DNA from: Melanocharis versteri
Lineage: Eukaryota; Chordata; Aves; Passeriformes; Melanocharitidae
Direction of reading: 5' to 3'
Assembly: GCA_013397845.1 (NCBI GenBank)
Contig: VZTG01010070.1
Location: forward strand, 372,001-436,000
Length of the DNA: 64,000 nt
The position numbers and the translations under genes are program-made. The first letter of the stretch is position 1. Each line of letters starts with the position of its first letter. The notes under the pieces are model-generated. The model did not search any database. It saw only the letters and a program-made list of their open reading frames with translations, and had not been told where the DNA came from. Shown here one piece after another: positions 52,191-64,000 of the stretch.

Positions 52191-53006
52191 TCTGTAAAAT
52201 GTTTCATATCTTTTGTTTCTAATAGCTGCATTTCTAGAACTAATCACTGTTCCACAGATGCATGGTAATTGGCTTGTTCAGACTTATTAATGAACTCATG
52301 ACTAATTACAATGCTTAATAGGCCATCTCAGGTAGAATTCCAAGAATACATCCACAAAATTATTTTTAATGGGTGAAGAGGGAAATGTTAATAGAGAGAT
52401 GAAGATAAATCATGTATCAAAAATCAAGAATTAAGACAGGTAATTCAAAAAAAAGAAGTATCTGAAGAGAGAACAGATGTTGCCAGCTGACTCCAGATCC
52501 ACATGGCAAAGCTGCCCTTTCATCAGTAATCACAGCCCTTTCCCTTTATCATATCCTTATTCGGATGCAGAATTGGATTTGTGCTTTTTGCATTTTTTTT
52601 TAAATAATCCAGTCATCATGCAGATGGCCAGAAGTGCCTTCCTAATTCAAATGGACCCATTTGGATCCACTTTTAAAGACTGGAGATCATTTTCCCATCA
52701 CAAATTCAAGTTATTAAAACTGATGTTTTGCAGGAGGTTCTTTGGAAAATTTCTCAGGTTAGTAGCCATACCCAGTGATCCCAGAACAGTCCTCTCCCAC
52801 AAACTTGTGAGACAAGTCTAATCTGAAACCTGTGTGTATCCTCATTTAGAATAGGAACTTCAGTATTTCACACAGCAGAAAACTGCTCAGTGCAGCTCCT
52901 GCTTGTTGCCTTTTGCCTGTCCCTCGATGCGCCTTTAGCCTGAGACCAAGGAAAACCACTCATCAGAAATTCTGAGAGCATTTCTTCATCGTGCCCATCT
53001 GCTCAC

Positions 53007-53209
53007 CTGTGCTCCTGACAGCTGAGTCCGTGGAGTTACATTCTCAGAAGTTTTATTAAAGGCTGCAATATGAACCCAGCTCTCATTATACACCAGAGAG
53101 AGCGTTATGAACATCCCAGCCATAGGAAAAACTTTAATCAGCATTTGCTGATTTGCCTTTTTAGATAAGAGTCCAACCATGAATTGAAAATCAAGTCTCA
53201 TTACTCCCA
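53007..53209 (-). other. Candidate internal coding exon, unknown gene
   Basis: Minus-strand open segment of 203 nt ending at a consensus donor (GCACAG then GTGAGC). It is entered in phase 1 after a GAAAGCAG acceptor and left in phase 0. The peptide has a balanced, protein-like composition with no Cys: it contains RLDFQFMVGLLSKKANQQM, a hydrophobic run KVFPMAGMFITLSLVY, and ends NVTPRTQLSGAQ. The middle could be a buried strand or a weak membrane segment. Two CpGs are kept. I do not recognise the family. The acceptor is weak; the donor is the best evidence. The frame joins the candidate exon at 58350-58466 (Leu codon across the junction) and the one at 44759-44933 (Gln to Ser). Confidence 0.2.
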
Positions 53210-56200
53210 CTGCTTTCATAATTAATTGCTTGTGAAAAAGTTAATAAGGTTTACAGAAATGTAATGCAATGTAGCACAGAAATGTCAGAACACTAACACA
53301 GTCTAAGAAATGGAAATTGCCTTTTAAAAACAATTCTGTTGATGATTTAGCCATAGTGTTTGTTGTTAGCACATTAAAACTTCCTTAATTAGAAATGGCA
53401 AATTAGAAACTATCATGTCCAAGGTGGTTTTTAATCATTACAAAAAACAGGATACCTCCAAATGAATCAACAAACCTTTGGATAAGTCATAGAAATAAGC
53501 AAACCTCAAATAATCCACAGGCCTTTAATGAGAGAATTGAGACCATCAAAGAGAAAATAAATAGTCAAAATAGACAAGAAGGAGAGTCAACTTTCCCCCT
53601 TATTTTCTTTTCCTAGATTTTTAATTGGAAGCCACTTATTCAAAATTAGAACATTTTGTACTCAAATGTTACTTTCAAAAATCTGTGTATCTTCAGTGAG
53701 GAAAGCTACAGTTATGGTCAAAACCACTTTAGATATCCAAAAACAAAAAGCGACTTAACAAATGCGAGAGAATATTTTCAATGAAATGTTGTGAAATTTC
53801 AGCCTTTCCCCATTTCCAATTTATGTACTGTAGATTGAAAATTAACATCAGTATGCAGCTTGATGAAAGCAGCCTCATAAATTTACCATTCATTTTTTCA
53901 TAGAATCACGACTTAAAAGAATCTTTCTGATTAAGGGAATCTCTTTGTACACCATCTGTAATTTTTTATCCTGCACAGTTACCGTGGTGAGACCGCTCAG
54001 TGCTGCAGGACCCAGAGCTACCAAACCAGTCTCTGACACGTCTCAAGGCACCACTTGATTGACATGTTCTCAATGAAGCATTTTTATGCTCCCTGCAGTT
54101 TCAGTCACACAACAAACAGGGCCCTTAAAATGTGACCTCGTTCTGCAGTGCTACTGTGGTTTGAGAGGTCTCTCATGTCTTCCTGCAGTTTGATCAGCTT
54201 CCTCCTAGCTTTAGCAGGAGCTGAATAAGGCTTTAGATCTGGTTTATGCATGTTCTCTGAGTATTTGATAGAATTTCATTTTTAGTTTTGGAATGCTTAA
54301 AACATGAAAGTTATTTGGTAGATTCAACTTTCAGTTTTGGCCAAACCACACATAAATGCAAACAAATCTCTCTGGCGTTTACATTTTACTGGAACTCACT
54401 CTCTTCTATCAGAAAAGCCAAGGCTAAAGGAATGCTGCTCTTGACTACAATTCCACTTCACACATAAATCGTCTGGGCAGCTGCTGGCAGAGGTGACACT
54501 GCCACGAGAACTGTGTCTTGCTTTTCACATTGCACCTGCACAATCATCTCAACGTTGTGACCACATCACACCAAGAGTGTGAGAAATCTGACTGCACCGT
54601 GGTTTCAATCTGCTGTTTCTGCCCTTGGCTGCTACATCAGGATGGTTCATTTCTTACTGTGCACACCAACACAGCTGTATTTCACATGCAATGGAACCAA
54701 CAATTGTGATGAATATGGGAAAAAAAGACTTCACCATTATTTATTTGACTTTTGAAAGAAACTGACCCAAATAGAAAGCAATTTTAATTGAATGAAACCT
54801 ACTCTGTTTCATCATTAAGAATTAATTTTATATGACTTTTATTTTCCATGTCTGCAGAGCACATTTATTCATTGAAGCAAAAAATGTGAAAACTAAAGAT
54901 AATATTCTTTTCTCTTGATCTCATTTGGTCGAAGTATTCTGTCAATATTCGTTCAGTTTCACTTCTGTATATTTGCCAGGAATTTAGGAACTTTTTTAAA
55001 CCTCATAAGTTTAGCACCTATAGTGTCCTCAAAGGTAAGATTTGCCACACGACTCTTTACAGAGTAAAAGTAAACTTTCGTTGCTTTTCTTTGTTGCTGA
55101 TGTGACTTTTAGATTTATGCAAAATGCCCCATAGCTGAAATATATCAATGGAGATGTTTCTTTATTACTTAGTGCTCTTGTAAGGGTGTATATTCAACAA
55201 TACTTGATTCTTAGCTTCCATAAATTCCAAGGGATTATAAAAAGTTTGGCAGAAGATTAATTTAGAAATCCTGATTCTCTTTAATGAGAAGGAAAAACAA
55301 CCAAAAAAAAGATACATACAGAAACATACAGCAGCCTTTTTTTAAGTCCCTAGTATTTAATATCTGCTTAAAGATGACCAGTTATAAATATATCATGCCT
55401 GCTTTTCTTCACTTTCAGGGATGAATATAATACAAGGCACCAACTGACAAAATTCTAGACTATGAACTCAGTAGCCAATGTTCAAAAATAAGTGGTTTTT
55501 TTGCCTAGAAACCAAAATCACTATTTATAGAACCACGAAAGAGAAAGTTCATGTTCTGAAAGCAAAACTATACTCACAGATATATAGTGAGGACACTGAA
55601 GATAAACATTTAGATCTTACAGTAGAATAAATGTTAATTAACATTTTGACCAGTTCAGGACTAAAGACCTTTAGACCTTCTGGTTCCAACAACTCTGAGC
55701 AACAGTGATATAAATCCAAACAATTTATTTGTTGTATGCTGTTAAATTGGATTCATGCCTATTTAACAAGCCAAAATATGGATTCAGTTTGAATAAAAAT
55801 ATCTAGGAGATTAATTTAAATATATGAAGTCACACTTACAAGAAAGGCCTTCCTCTCTCATTTTGTTTCTTCAACAACATTCCTTAATTGGGGGTTTGCA
55901 CGGCCAGTTCCTTTCTCCACTTGGTTCCCTTAATTTCTCTAGAACAACAAAAAAACCAATGACAGGTATTATGCATCAAGGGGTTAAAAAACCTTATGGA
56001 GAACAATAAAAGAAAGCACAACAAAACAAATACCAGAAGCTGCCTACTGAAAGCCACAGCTGAATAATGACAAGTGTATTTGTTATGGCCATTTTTGTTG
56101 AAGTTGCTTAAACTTAGCAACCAGAGGAGAATTAAGCAAAGGCAGTGTTATTCCGTGCATGTGTGTTTTCAAAATGAGCACAGAGAACCCCACAGGGCAG

Positions 56201-56650
56201 CGAGCACCAGCCCTGAAAGCCATTTGTTTGCAGTTCACTCCTGCAACAGCACTGCCTTGGAACAGCAGGACTGCAGGTGGCTGAGGAACAGGAATTCTCT
56301 CTTCCCTTGGATCTGGAAAAGTACTCTTCCCTGCACAAGTGCATTTTCTCTATAAATGGACAATTCCTTCCAATTTTTAAAGACCATTACAGGCTCCCTC
56401 CTCCTCAGCAGCCCTGCTGGTGTCTGAGCTGAGCCTGACGTGGGGTGTGAATTCCCAACACACTCCAGCACCAGGCTCACAGACCGCCTCCAGCACCCTA
56501 AGTCCTTCTCCCAGCTTCCAAAACTATCCTAAAGAGAAACTATCAGACTTCTCCCTCAAAATTCAAGACAAAACCTCCTATTCAATGTTAAAATTGTCTC
56601 CAGGGTATATTTAGTTTTCCCAGTTTCTGAAACATAACACATCCTTCAGA

Positions 56651-56672
56651 AGACAATTATCAGACAATTATC
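56651..56672. repeat. 11-bp tandem duplication, two copies
   Basis: AGACAATTATC is present twice in direct succession without mismatch, followed by AG and then diverging. Confidence 0.88.
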
Positions 56673-56999
56673 AGTAGACATATATTCGCCCCTATCCATG
56701 AGCATGACCATGAGGCCCAGATGCCTTTTAAGTTTTTCTTTAAAAAGGACAAAAATCTTCGTAGTAAAATCATTCCTGCTAGCCAAAAGCAGTTAAAATA
56801 ATATTTTTCTTTTGCTATTGGAGGGTAAGCATCGATAGGAAGCGATATAGCATAAATTAGGGCCTGTGAATAGGTACATTGTACTTTTAGAAGACTTTAT
56901 AATATAAGTGTCTCTTGACTTTTTCATTGTTTGAATAAATGACTACAGGAGAAGGGTTTTTGAGAGGTTGCTGATTAAAGTGCCCTTTATTGTTAAAAG

Positions 57000-57460
57000 C
57001 ATAATTAAGTAATACTTGAATTTATAACTCTCTTCAGGGAGTCCACACTCCTAAAGAAATTAGAAAATGGCTCAGCCAGAAAGTCATCTAGTTAATAATA
57101 GCTTTTAATTATCACAGCTAGCCTGTGTGGCATTCACATTTGCAAGGTTTCATTTTATTTAAAGAAATTAAAGTGCAGATCAAGTCACAAAACCCTCCTT
57201 TTATGCACTGTCCAAAGTCCATTAAACAAAATATAATTTAAGAACAGCGTGAAGTTATAAATAGCCTGCTGTTTGGAATAGCCTGTCAGTCTGTTCCCAA
57301 TTATATATGTTTAGCTAACAGCTCTCTAATTAGCAATCGCTTCTGACTACATAGCTCCTAAAATGTTTACATTGGAAGCCACAAATTACTGTCTAATTAT
57401 GTTGGCTACATTATTGTGCATAAAACATAAATAAAATATCAGCCTATGCTATAAAAACAA
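57000..57460. promoter_or_regulatory. Possible conserved noncoding element, TAAT-rich
   Basis: No repeat or long frame is seen. The stretch has clustered homeodomain-type cores: TTTTAATTATC at about 57103, CTAATTAG at 57326-57333 and CTAATTA at 57393-57399, plus AATCGC and TTTGCAAGG words. Homopolymer runs are short for this window. The composition resembles developmental enhancers in vertebrate gene deserts, but this is a composition argument only. Confidence 0.22.
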
Positions 57461-58349
57461 AATGTGCTGTCATCACTGCATGACTACAAGACATACCACT
57501 GATATTCCAAGCCTTAGAAATACCACTGAAATACATAATCATATATACATATACACAAATATAGATTTATACAGCCAAACTCGTATGAAAAGGAGTGGCC
57601 AACATCTAAAGTATTGGGATACTTCAAATAAACCAGCAATTTCCTCTTCACATCTGAGCTACTGTAACTTATGTGTGAATTTTTTTTTCTTCATGAATTA
57701 TCATGAAGCGGCCTCCAAACTGTCAAATGAAAAGCACCAGCCTCTCTGTGTAACTGCTATACCTAACTAGGACATCTTTGTCGAATATGTTGCCTTATTT
57801 CTCTGCTGTATTTATGGAAGCTGCCATGCTCATTTGCACGCAGCCCAGCAAACGTCTCAATGACCAGGGAACACAGTTGTTCTTTCAGCCAGGCATTGAA
57901 AAAGCACATCCGCCAGCACATAGAACAGTTGGCAATTTTTTTTTTGCTCATTCCCTAAATTTTAAATTGTTGACTAACACTAAAAATATGAATTTATTTC
58001 TGATGAATAAACATACGGCAATTGTTCTTCTCCTTAGAGAAGTTTGTAGGAGATGAACAAAAAAAACATGAGACTTTCTAGCCTCTTACTGGGAGCTGCA
58101 GCAAATGTGAGAATCAGGAAACATTTTGTTCTTCCCAGGAGGATAAAAGTTGGCAGGATATACTGCCAATTTATGCCACCATCACTGAAGCTATTTAAGG
58201 ATAGGCATGGTGTGATAACTTCCATGTTGTATTTAATTGTATGGATCACCAGACTTTGGAAAAAATGGTGTATTTCTTTTTGTTTTCAATTAAGTTACTT
58301 TAGATGCCTAAACATTTTTTAGCCAGATCTGACACCACTGCTTGCTTAC

Positions 58350-58466
58350 ACTTCCTGGAATAAGATAGTTTTTTGGACACTTTCAGTGACAGAACCCCAA
58401 TAATTTCAGTAACAGATTCATTATAGACACTTGAAAATCTCATCCCCGTGTCCTTAAGGGCTGACA
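58350..58466 (-). other. Candidate internal coding exon, unknown gene
   Basis: Minus-strand segment of 117 nt with a good acceptor: a pyrimidine-rich GGCTTTTTAACTTTTCAG directly precedes it, and a GTAAGC donor follows. It is open in phase 1 in and phase 1 out; the peptide includes ALKDTGMRFSSVYNESVTEI and a basic end KVSKKLSYSRK. One CpG (GACACGGGG) is kept. I do not recognise it. It would be the most upstream exon seen in the window for the putative minus-strand gene, whose earlier exons would lie beyond 58.5 kb or outside the window. Confidence 0.17.
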
Positions 58467-61400
58467 CTGAAAAGTTAAAAAGCCAACCAGGTTTGTTGTG
58501 CATTTTCTCTAATAATAGCTGACCTCTACTTGTGAATTATTCTCCCTTTAGAAAAACAAGACAAACCCAAAATAGCTGTTCCCATTTCATCCAGGGCCCT
58601 AAACTATTTTTTTAATATATTTTCACATCTCAATACCTTAATTATTAATTTGTTCCCTCAGCTGACTCGTTTTGTGAGCTCTCCTTACCAACATAAACCT
58701 ACTTACCAGGCTGCAATTTTCAACTTATAAATGAACATTCATTTTATTAAAAGTCTACTCCCTAAACACTTCCCTATCACTCAGAAAACTACCTGTCACA
58801 CATGATTATGTTAATTTAGCTTGAGGTTCAGAAAAAATGTGCACGTTATTAACAATGAAAGCAAACATATGGAGCAGGTGACCTTGCTTCTGTCAAAGAG
58901 TGTACTTCATATATTCAGCATTTCATGCAAATGACCTTTACATGCAGTTAATTGACCAACTTAGCTACAGTGAGAAACAGAACGCTTCCATTGATCATAA
59001 ATTTATTGTGGAAAAGAAGTTCCCACACGTTGTTTTCCTGGCACTGCTCTGTTCCAAAGGATGCCACGACACAGGCCGCAAGGCATCAATCCTGAAGCAC
59101 TATGAACAAGTTAAACTGACCCCCAGCACACTGTAAGCAAGATGAACGGGGCAAATTCAATGGCAAAGCTGAACTGGGCAAACATAGGTAAATTAGCATT
59201 TGATGGGGGTGGAAGAATCAACTAAGCACAGCATTCCATTTTTCAAGTGCTGGATTCCATACTCCTTCCTTCCATAAAATTCTGCTTGTTACAACGAGCT
59301 AAATTACTTTCCATGTGTCCACTCACAGCAGACACAGTGAGCATTAAAGGTTTCCTTCAAGCCTTTCCCATTCAATCTACACACAAGGTAAGTGCATAAA
59401 GGCTTAACACTGGTGGAAGCACAGAAATGAACGTCAAAAAGAGGTCTGTGATTGAAATTTAGTCTAAGGAAAATTGTTCAGCCATTTCAAGGTTATCCTA
59501 CACGACCATGCAACAAGAAATATGCTCAGGGTTAGCTACCAAGACACTTTTCTTTCTCAGGATCCCCCAGAAGTTTACAGACAGCAACTCCAAAAAGGGG
59601 CACATACTGAAATTACAATTAGTGGAAGGCCTAAATACCCAACTACAGGAGTACACACTACACAGAGGGTTTTTTTTCAGAAAAGAACATTCTAAAAAGT
59701 ACTCTCATTAGAGCTGCACACCTGTTGCCAGCCTAAGCTAAACCTACACAGAGATTTCAAAGTGAGGCAGTATCAGTTCCAAGTCCCATATTCATCTGTA
59801 TTTGTCCCATTTAATTTCTATTTGCAGAAAAGCAGACGTGCTCATCATTTGCTCACCTTACAGGGCACAGCCTGTGTCCATAAGCTGGGCAGGACTGCAC
59901 AGCACACACAAACAGTGACTGAATCAGGGAGCATCAGCTAAGCCATTTTCAAGTTAAGCATATTCACAGTTTATGAAATTTCTAGCACAAAGTCACTTGC
60001 ATATGACCCAGGCAGTGCAATCTTGCCCTGTGCACACAGATTGGATTGTGAATCCTACTGCAGTATCTCATTTCAAATTAGGGGACACTGACATACCACG
60101 GGAAGTCTCACAGACCAGCAGGAAAACAGGATTTCCTCCTGCAAGCCAATTATTTTTAGTTAGGCTATTACCTAACACAGCATTCAGTTCTGTATCTCCA
60201 GGCTCGTGTTTTATCCTGGCCCATGTTTGTATTTTAAGAAGAGTGAAGAAGCAAAAGTGGCTGCTTCACAAATAATGGGGTGGCAGGAGCTGGGAGGCCA
60301 CCCCTTTTCAGGCAGACAGGCCAGATGCAGGTTCTGCCAGTGACACTGAAAAACAACACGTGGATAAGTAAATAAATATAAATAAAAGACAGAGCGATGT
60401 AAAAAGAATTGACTCTTCAGTCACGAACAATGAATTTGTGACATTCTGCTCTCCAGAGAGCACAGAAATAGAGTATTTTAATTACAGAACAAAGCAAAAT
60501 TGAACTCTAAGCAGTTTCAAGCACATCACTTATTGCTGCTCAAAAGTGTCACAAACAGTTTTTCCATCCCATCTGTCTTTTAAATAACTCTGCCCTTCTA
60601 GGAACACTCATCTTTTTATGAGTTTATTTCTAGTATATACAGGATCATCTCCATCACCCTCCATGCAAACACACTTTTCTCAATTTTTATTATTTTAAAT
60701 AATCAAACAGTGTCTGAAATTTCCCACCCAGTAAGGATAGGCCACTTTTATGTAAAAGGAGTGAACTTTTTTTTGTATGGTATTTAATAACAGCATTGCA
60801 GAAACCACGACAAAACATTTATGACATTGGGATAATTATAATCACACCCAGAGAGCCTGCTAATAAATCTAGTAGGACATGAAAATGAAAAGGAATTTTT
60901 GATTTTGCCTTATCTATTTCATTTTGTCCTTTAAAGTAATGTAACTAAATTAAGTAACTCAATTTTGAGAACAAAATAGTTAACAGCATCTCTTTGGAGA
61001 ACAAAAGACAACAAACAAGGTTTTACTTCAGAGATGGGATTGAAAATTCCAGTATTGAGTTCCCATGGAGAACTCCATTTGAAGAATTTACCATAGGTCA
61101 AGGTAGGAAATATATTACTTTCCTGATTCTTACAGAACTTACCTCACAAAAGGAACATAAAGTCACAGTCATTTGTTTGGCAGACTGGCCATCAATGGCA
61201 GTAATCTAAGTAATTTGACATGCTGTGAAGCTTAATTTTCATTAATTTTAGGGAGGCCATAAAAGGTTAAAATTTTTGTCATTGATGATTAATGCCATAA
61301 ATTAAGGGTATGTTAGAGGGAGTATTATACAAAACAGCATTAGTCTGTAATGAACTTTGTTTGCTAATATAATCTTGGACCTAGTGAACACCAGCTCTAG

Positions 61401-64000
61401 AAGGTTAATGGAATAATATTGAGTATTATTATGTTGCCTTTTGTGTTTATTCACTGGTGGGTTGAACAAAACTGGTCATTAAAAGGTAACCTTGGGTTTT
61501 TAATGAGAAAAGTTATAGGGAGGAAGAAAAATTATGATTAATCAATTCAAATGAATTCTACAAATTATATCTTGGCTGCCTTCACGGTTTGTAATAATGC
61601 CTGTAAATATATCATCTTAAAAATAACATTAATCTTATAGTAAAATTTTACCTGGTAATTGTCAAATACAGCAATAAAGAAAACCTTAGAATTCAGCCAG
61701 CTTTAATTAAATGCTCATAAACAGATCATTAGTTGTTATGTTAACATTTTTAAAAACATCACTTGACCTGTTTCAACATCAACCTAATGCCTCAATGTTG
61801 TCTGGAATATCCAAAACATCCTTTGAATGCTCACCATTTTCTACTGGGTTTAGACAGGCTGGAGAAGAGCATATGATAATAGCAAATAAGCATAACTTCT
61901 AAACAGAACACTGAAAATACTTGTCTTCAACTTGGTAATTTTTCTATTTTCCAAGTATTTCTGTCAAGTCACTCATAATTCTACATGAGGGGAAACACAG
62001 ACATTTCTCTAATGCTTTTTGTCTGTATTTTTTAATATAGGATTTTTTTGATTTGAACTTTAAGCTCTGTCAACTATTTCTACCATTTTACATTATGCAC
62101 ACAAATATAATAATGCCTTTTTTTCTTCAAATTTGTCTTTCTGAATATTTTCCCACATCTCACTTCAATCCCTTTTCAATAAATTTTTATTCCTAGTATT
62201 AACTTCATTTCATGTTTCCCCTCCTTTCAAAAGGCACCATTTTCTCCTAAGGAACAGATAAAGCTTTTTATACTTATATCACCTACTTTTAACCAGAAAA
62301 ATTTTCTGATTTATCAGCTCTTTGGAAGTCCTTTTCCTTTTGTATCACTCACTGCACTCCAGTGAATAAGTCCATTTGCTCTATGACCACAATCACTTCA
62401 GTTTTAAAAGAGGAAAAACAACAAAACTGGTGTTTATCCAGCAAACAGCCTACACCAATAACCTTATCAGCATTTCGAGGAAGCAAGGCAATTTCTTGTC
62501 TTGTGCCAGCAGAAATAAAAATATCAGTAACATTTATCGCATTTGTCACTAACTTAAATAAACATAAATAACTCAAGCAAACACACTTCCAAACTGAGCA
62601 GAAGATAATGCCACTTGCCATGTCTGTTTGGAAAAACAACATACTCCTCAATTTATACACAGTTTACTTCAGATCTGTAATCCAGCAGTGAAACACACCA
62701 TCATATAATTTAATAATTTATAAGTAAGAAAGATAATTATTAAGTGTAAGTCGTGAGTGTAATTGGACCATTAGTATGTAGGTTTTGCTCCTGGGGTTAT
62801 TCAGCTTCAGCTTTAGTGGAGGTCTCTGAACAATTTCCTATTACCTTATAATGACTTTCAGTAAATGCTTATCTGCATCCAACAGATTGTTCTGCTTCAA
62901 AATACTGTGCTGCAAGAGAAGCTGAAGTATCATCACCATGAACTAATTATTTATGGTTGAAAATGTCAGAGACCCTTATAAGTCTCTGAAGCATAAAATT
63001 TACCCTGCCTTCAACTTGCTATAGTCTAACGAGATTTCAAGTTATAACAGAACATCCCAGGCCTTCCTCTGATACTGTTTTAATCAGATTTCCCTTTTTT
63101 TTAAATAGGCTTCTGAGAGAATATTGTATATTCCACACATCCCTTCAAAAATGGTCTCTAACTGCTAATGAACCACAAAATGGCTTTTGATTATTGTGTT
63201 GTTTCCACAAGCAGAAACTGTTCTACAGACTCCATTTGCTAAGCCCTGCAATGTGCTCAATAGACCTAGAAGGGTCCTATTCCAGCAATTCCAACGTTTC
63301 CTTCTAATACCAGGTGTTTTGCTTTTGCATCTTACACGGTAAAAAAACCAGTTAATTTTCCAAAGTTTATAACAGTGCAGTCAACACCAAACACATCGTA
63401 TGACAATGTCATAAGAAAAATGAGAAAAGATGGTGATATGTAGAAACACCCCACACATTTATCTGAAAATTATTGTCCTACTTTAAATCTTTCCAGTTTT
63501 GACGCACTAACTTATATTTGAAACCTTGGGGCAGATCAGCTGCTTGCTGAATTCCTCGGAGTTGCAGAGATGAGTAAAGGATAGCGTGTCACAGATGCCA
63601 CGCCACAAGGGTTCCTGCCCATTCACCTGTGATGTCCTTCCCAGCTAGGCCACAGGTTCACATAGTCCAGAGCAACTGCAGCAAAACAGGGAAAAACGTG
63701 TGTGTGGAAAATAACTTCTCTCCAACAGAGCTGCTGAAAACCATCTTCCATGATGAATCTTTTCAGTATCCTTTTAGGATACGTGCAGTATTGTAGAATG
63801 CTGAAAAGACTTTAAATCAATGGATGTGTCAATTATTGTAATTTTGAAGAAAGCTAGTTAAAAAGGAAAAAAATCCCCAAGTAGGGGCTTTGTTGATGCT
63901 GCCTGTATGCTGTTGGTTTTTAAATGTAATTTTAAAAAATCCCTTCTCCCATAGCTATTGTTTTTTAAAAAAGGAAAAGGTGCACTATGTTCCAGTTCAG
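58467..64000. other. Unique AT-rich DNA, no gene seen
   Basis: About 5.5 kb, with the TAAT-rich stretch at 61210-61700 the only notable feature. Overlapping frames at 59474-59711 and 62349-62660 show no family resemblance. Confidence 0.6.
61210..61700. promoter_or_regulatory. Possible conserved noncoding element, TAAT-rich
   Basis: AT-rich sequence without repeats or microsatellites, with many homeodomain-type words: CTTAATTTTCATTAATTTTA near 61230, GATTAATGCC near 61288, TGATTAATCAATTC near 61535 and TTTAATTAAATG near 61700. The ATGATTAATCAA word is a near-palindrome of the kind bound by paired or POU homeodomain dimers. Conservation is not tested. Confidence 0.2.

Larger units (their letters stand above)
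50776..56999. other. Unique AT-rich DNA, no gene named
   Basis: Apart from the exon candidate at 53007-53209 and the 11-bp duplication at 56651, I see nothing. The frame at 52477-52821 (plus, 114 codons) has no recognisable domain. A TCATAGAATCACGACTT word near 53900 recalls a CR1 terminus but is not extended. Confidence 0.58.

Noticed and set aside
53896..53945. TCATAGAATCACGACTT word resembling the reverse complement of a CR1 terminus.
   Set aside because: Similarity does not continue into the conserved GGAAGGGACC block, so it cannot be called a CR1 copy.

Overview
The window looks like AT-rich, gene-poor nuclear DNA from a bird, probably a songbird. The taxonomic signal is four CR1 (chicken repeat 1) LINE fragments recognisable by their conserved 3' region or endonuclease region, together with A/C-rich and G/T-rich low-complexity tracts that are common in bird introns and intergenic DNA. 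I see no bacterial, phage, plasmid or organellar architecture, no rRNA or tRNA gene, no CRISPR array and no intact transposon or endogenous retrovirus. Nearly all open frames of 60-128 codons overlap one another on both strands, lack recognisable domains and are what unique AT-rich vertebrate DNA gives by chance.

Layout: 1-704 unique AT-rich DNA; about 705-848 a short CR1 3' end on the minus strand; 849-19390 unique DNA with one exact-looking 24-bp tandem duplication (10496-10543) and A/C-rich tracts; about 19391-20025 a plus-strand CR1 that keeps part of the endonuclease region and the 3' end but has lost the reverse transcriptase between them; 20026-39678 unique DNA with a small CpG-enriched patch near 30.3-30.5 kb and an alternating TA/CA tract near 31.55 kb; about 39679-40200 the longest CR1 3' fragment (minus strand); 40201-50421 unique DNA with a G/T-rich tract (42301-42398) and a splice-site-bounded plus-strand exon candidate (48767-48882); about 50422-50775 an old CR1 fragment (plus strand); 50776-64000 unique DNA including stretches rich in homeodomain-type TAAT motifs that may be conserved noncoding elements.

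No gene can be named with confidence. The most interesting lead is a set of five minus-strand open segments (58466 down to 31741), each bounded by plausible splice sites, whose reading phases join without a stop and end in a stop codon at 31741-31743. This may be the 3' end of a protein-coding gene with long introns, but it was assembled by eye from many candidates and may be coincidence. Otherwise the window fits a gene desert or a very long intron. I did not find evidence of a new biological system.
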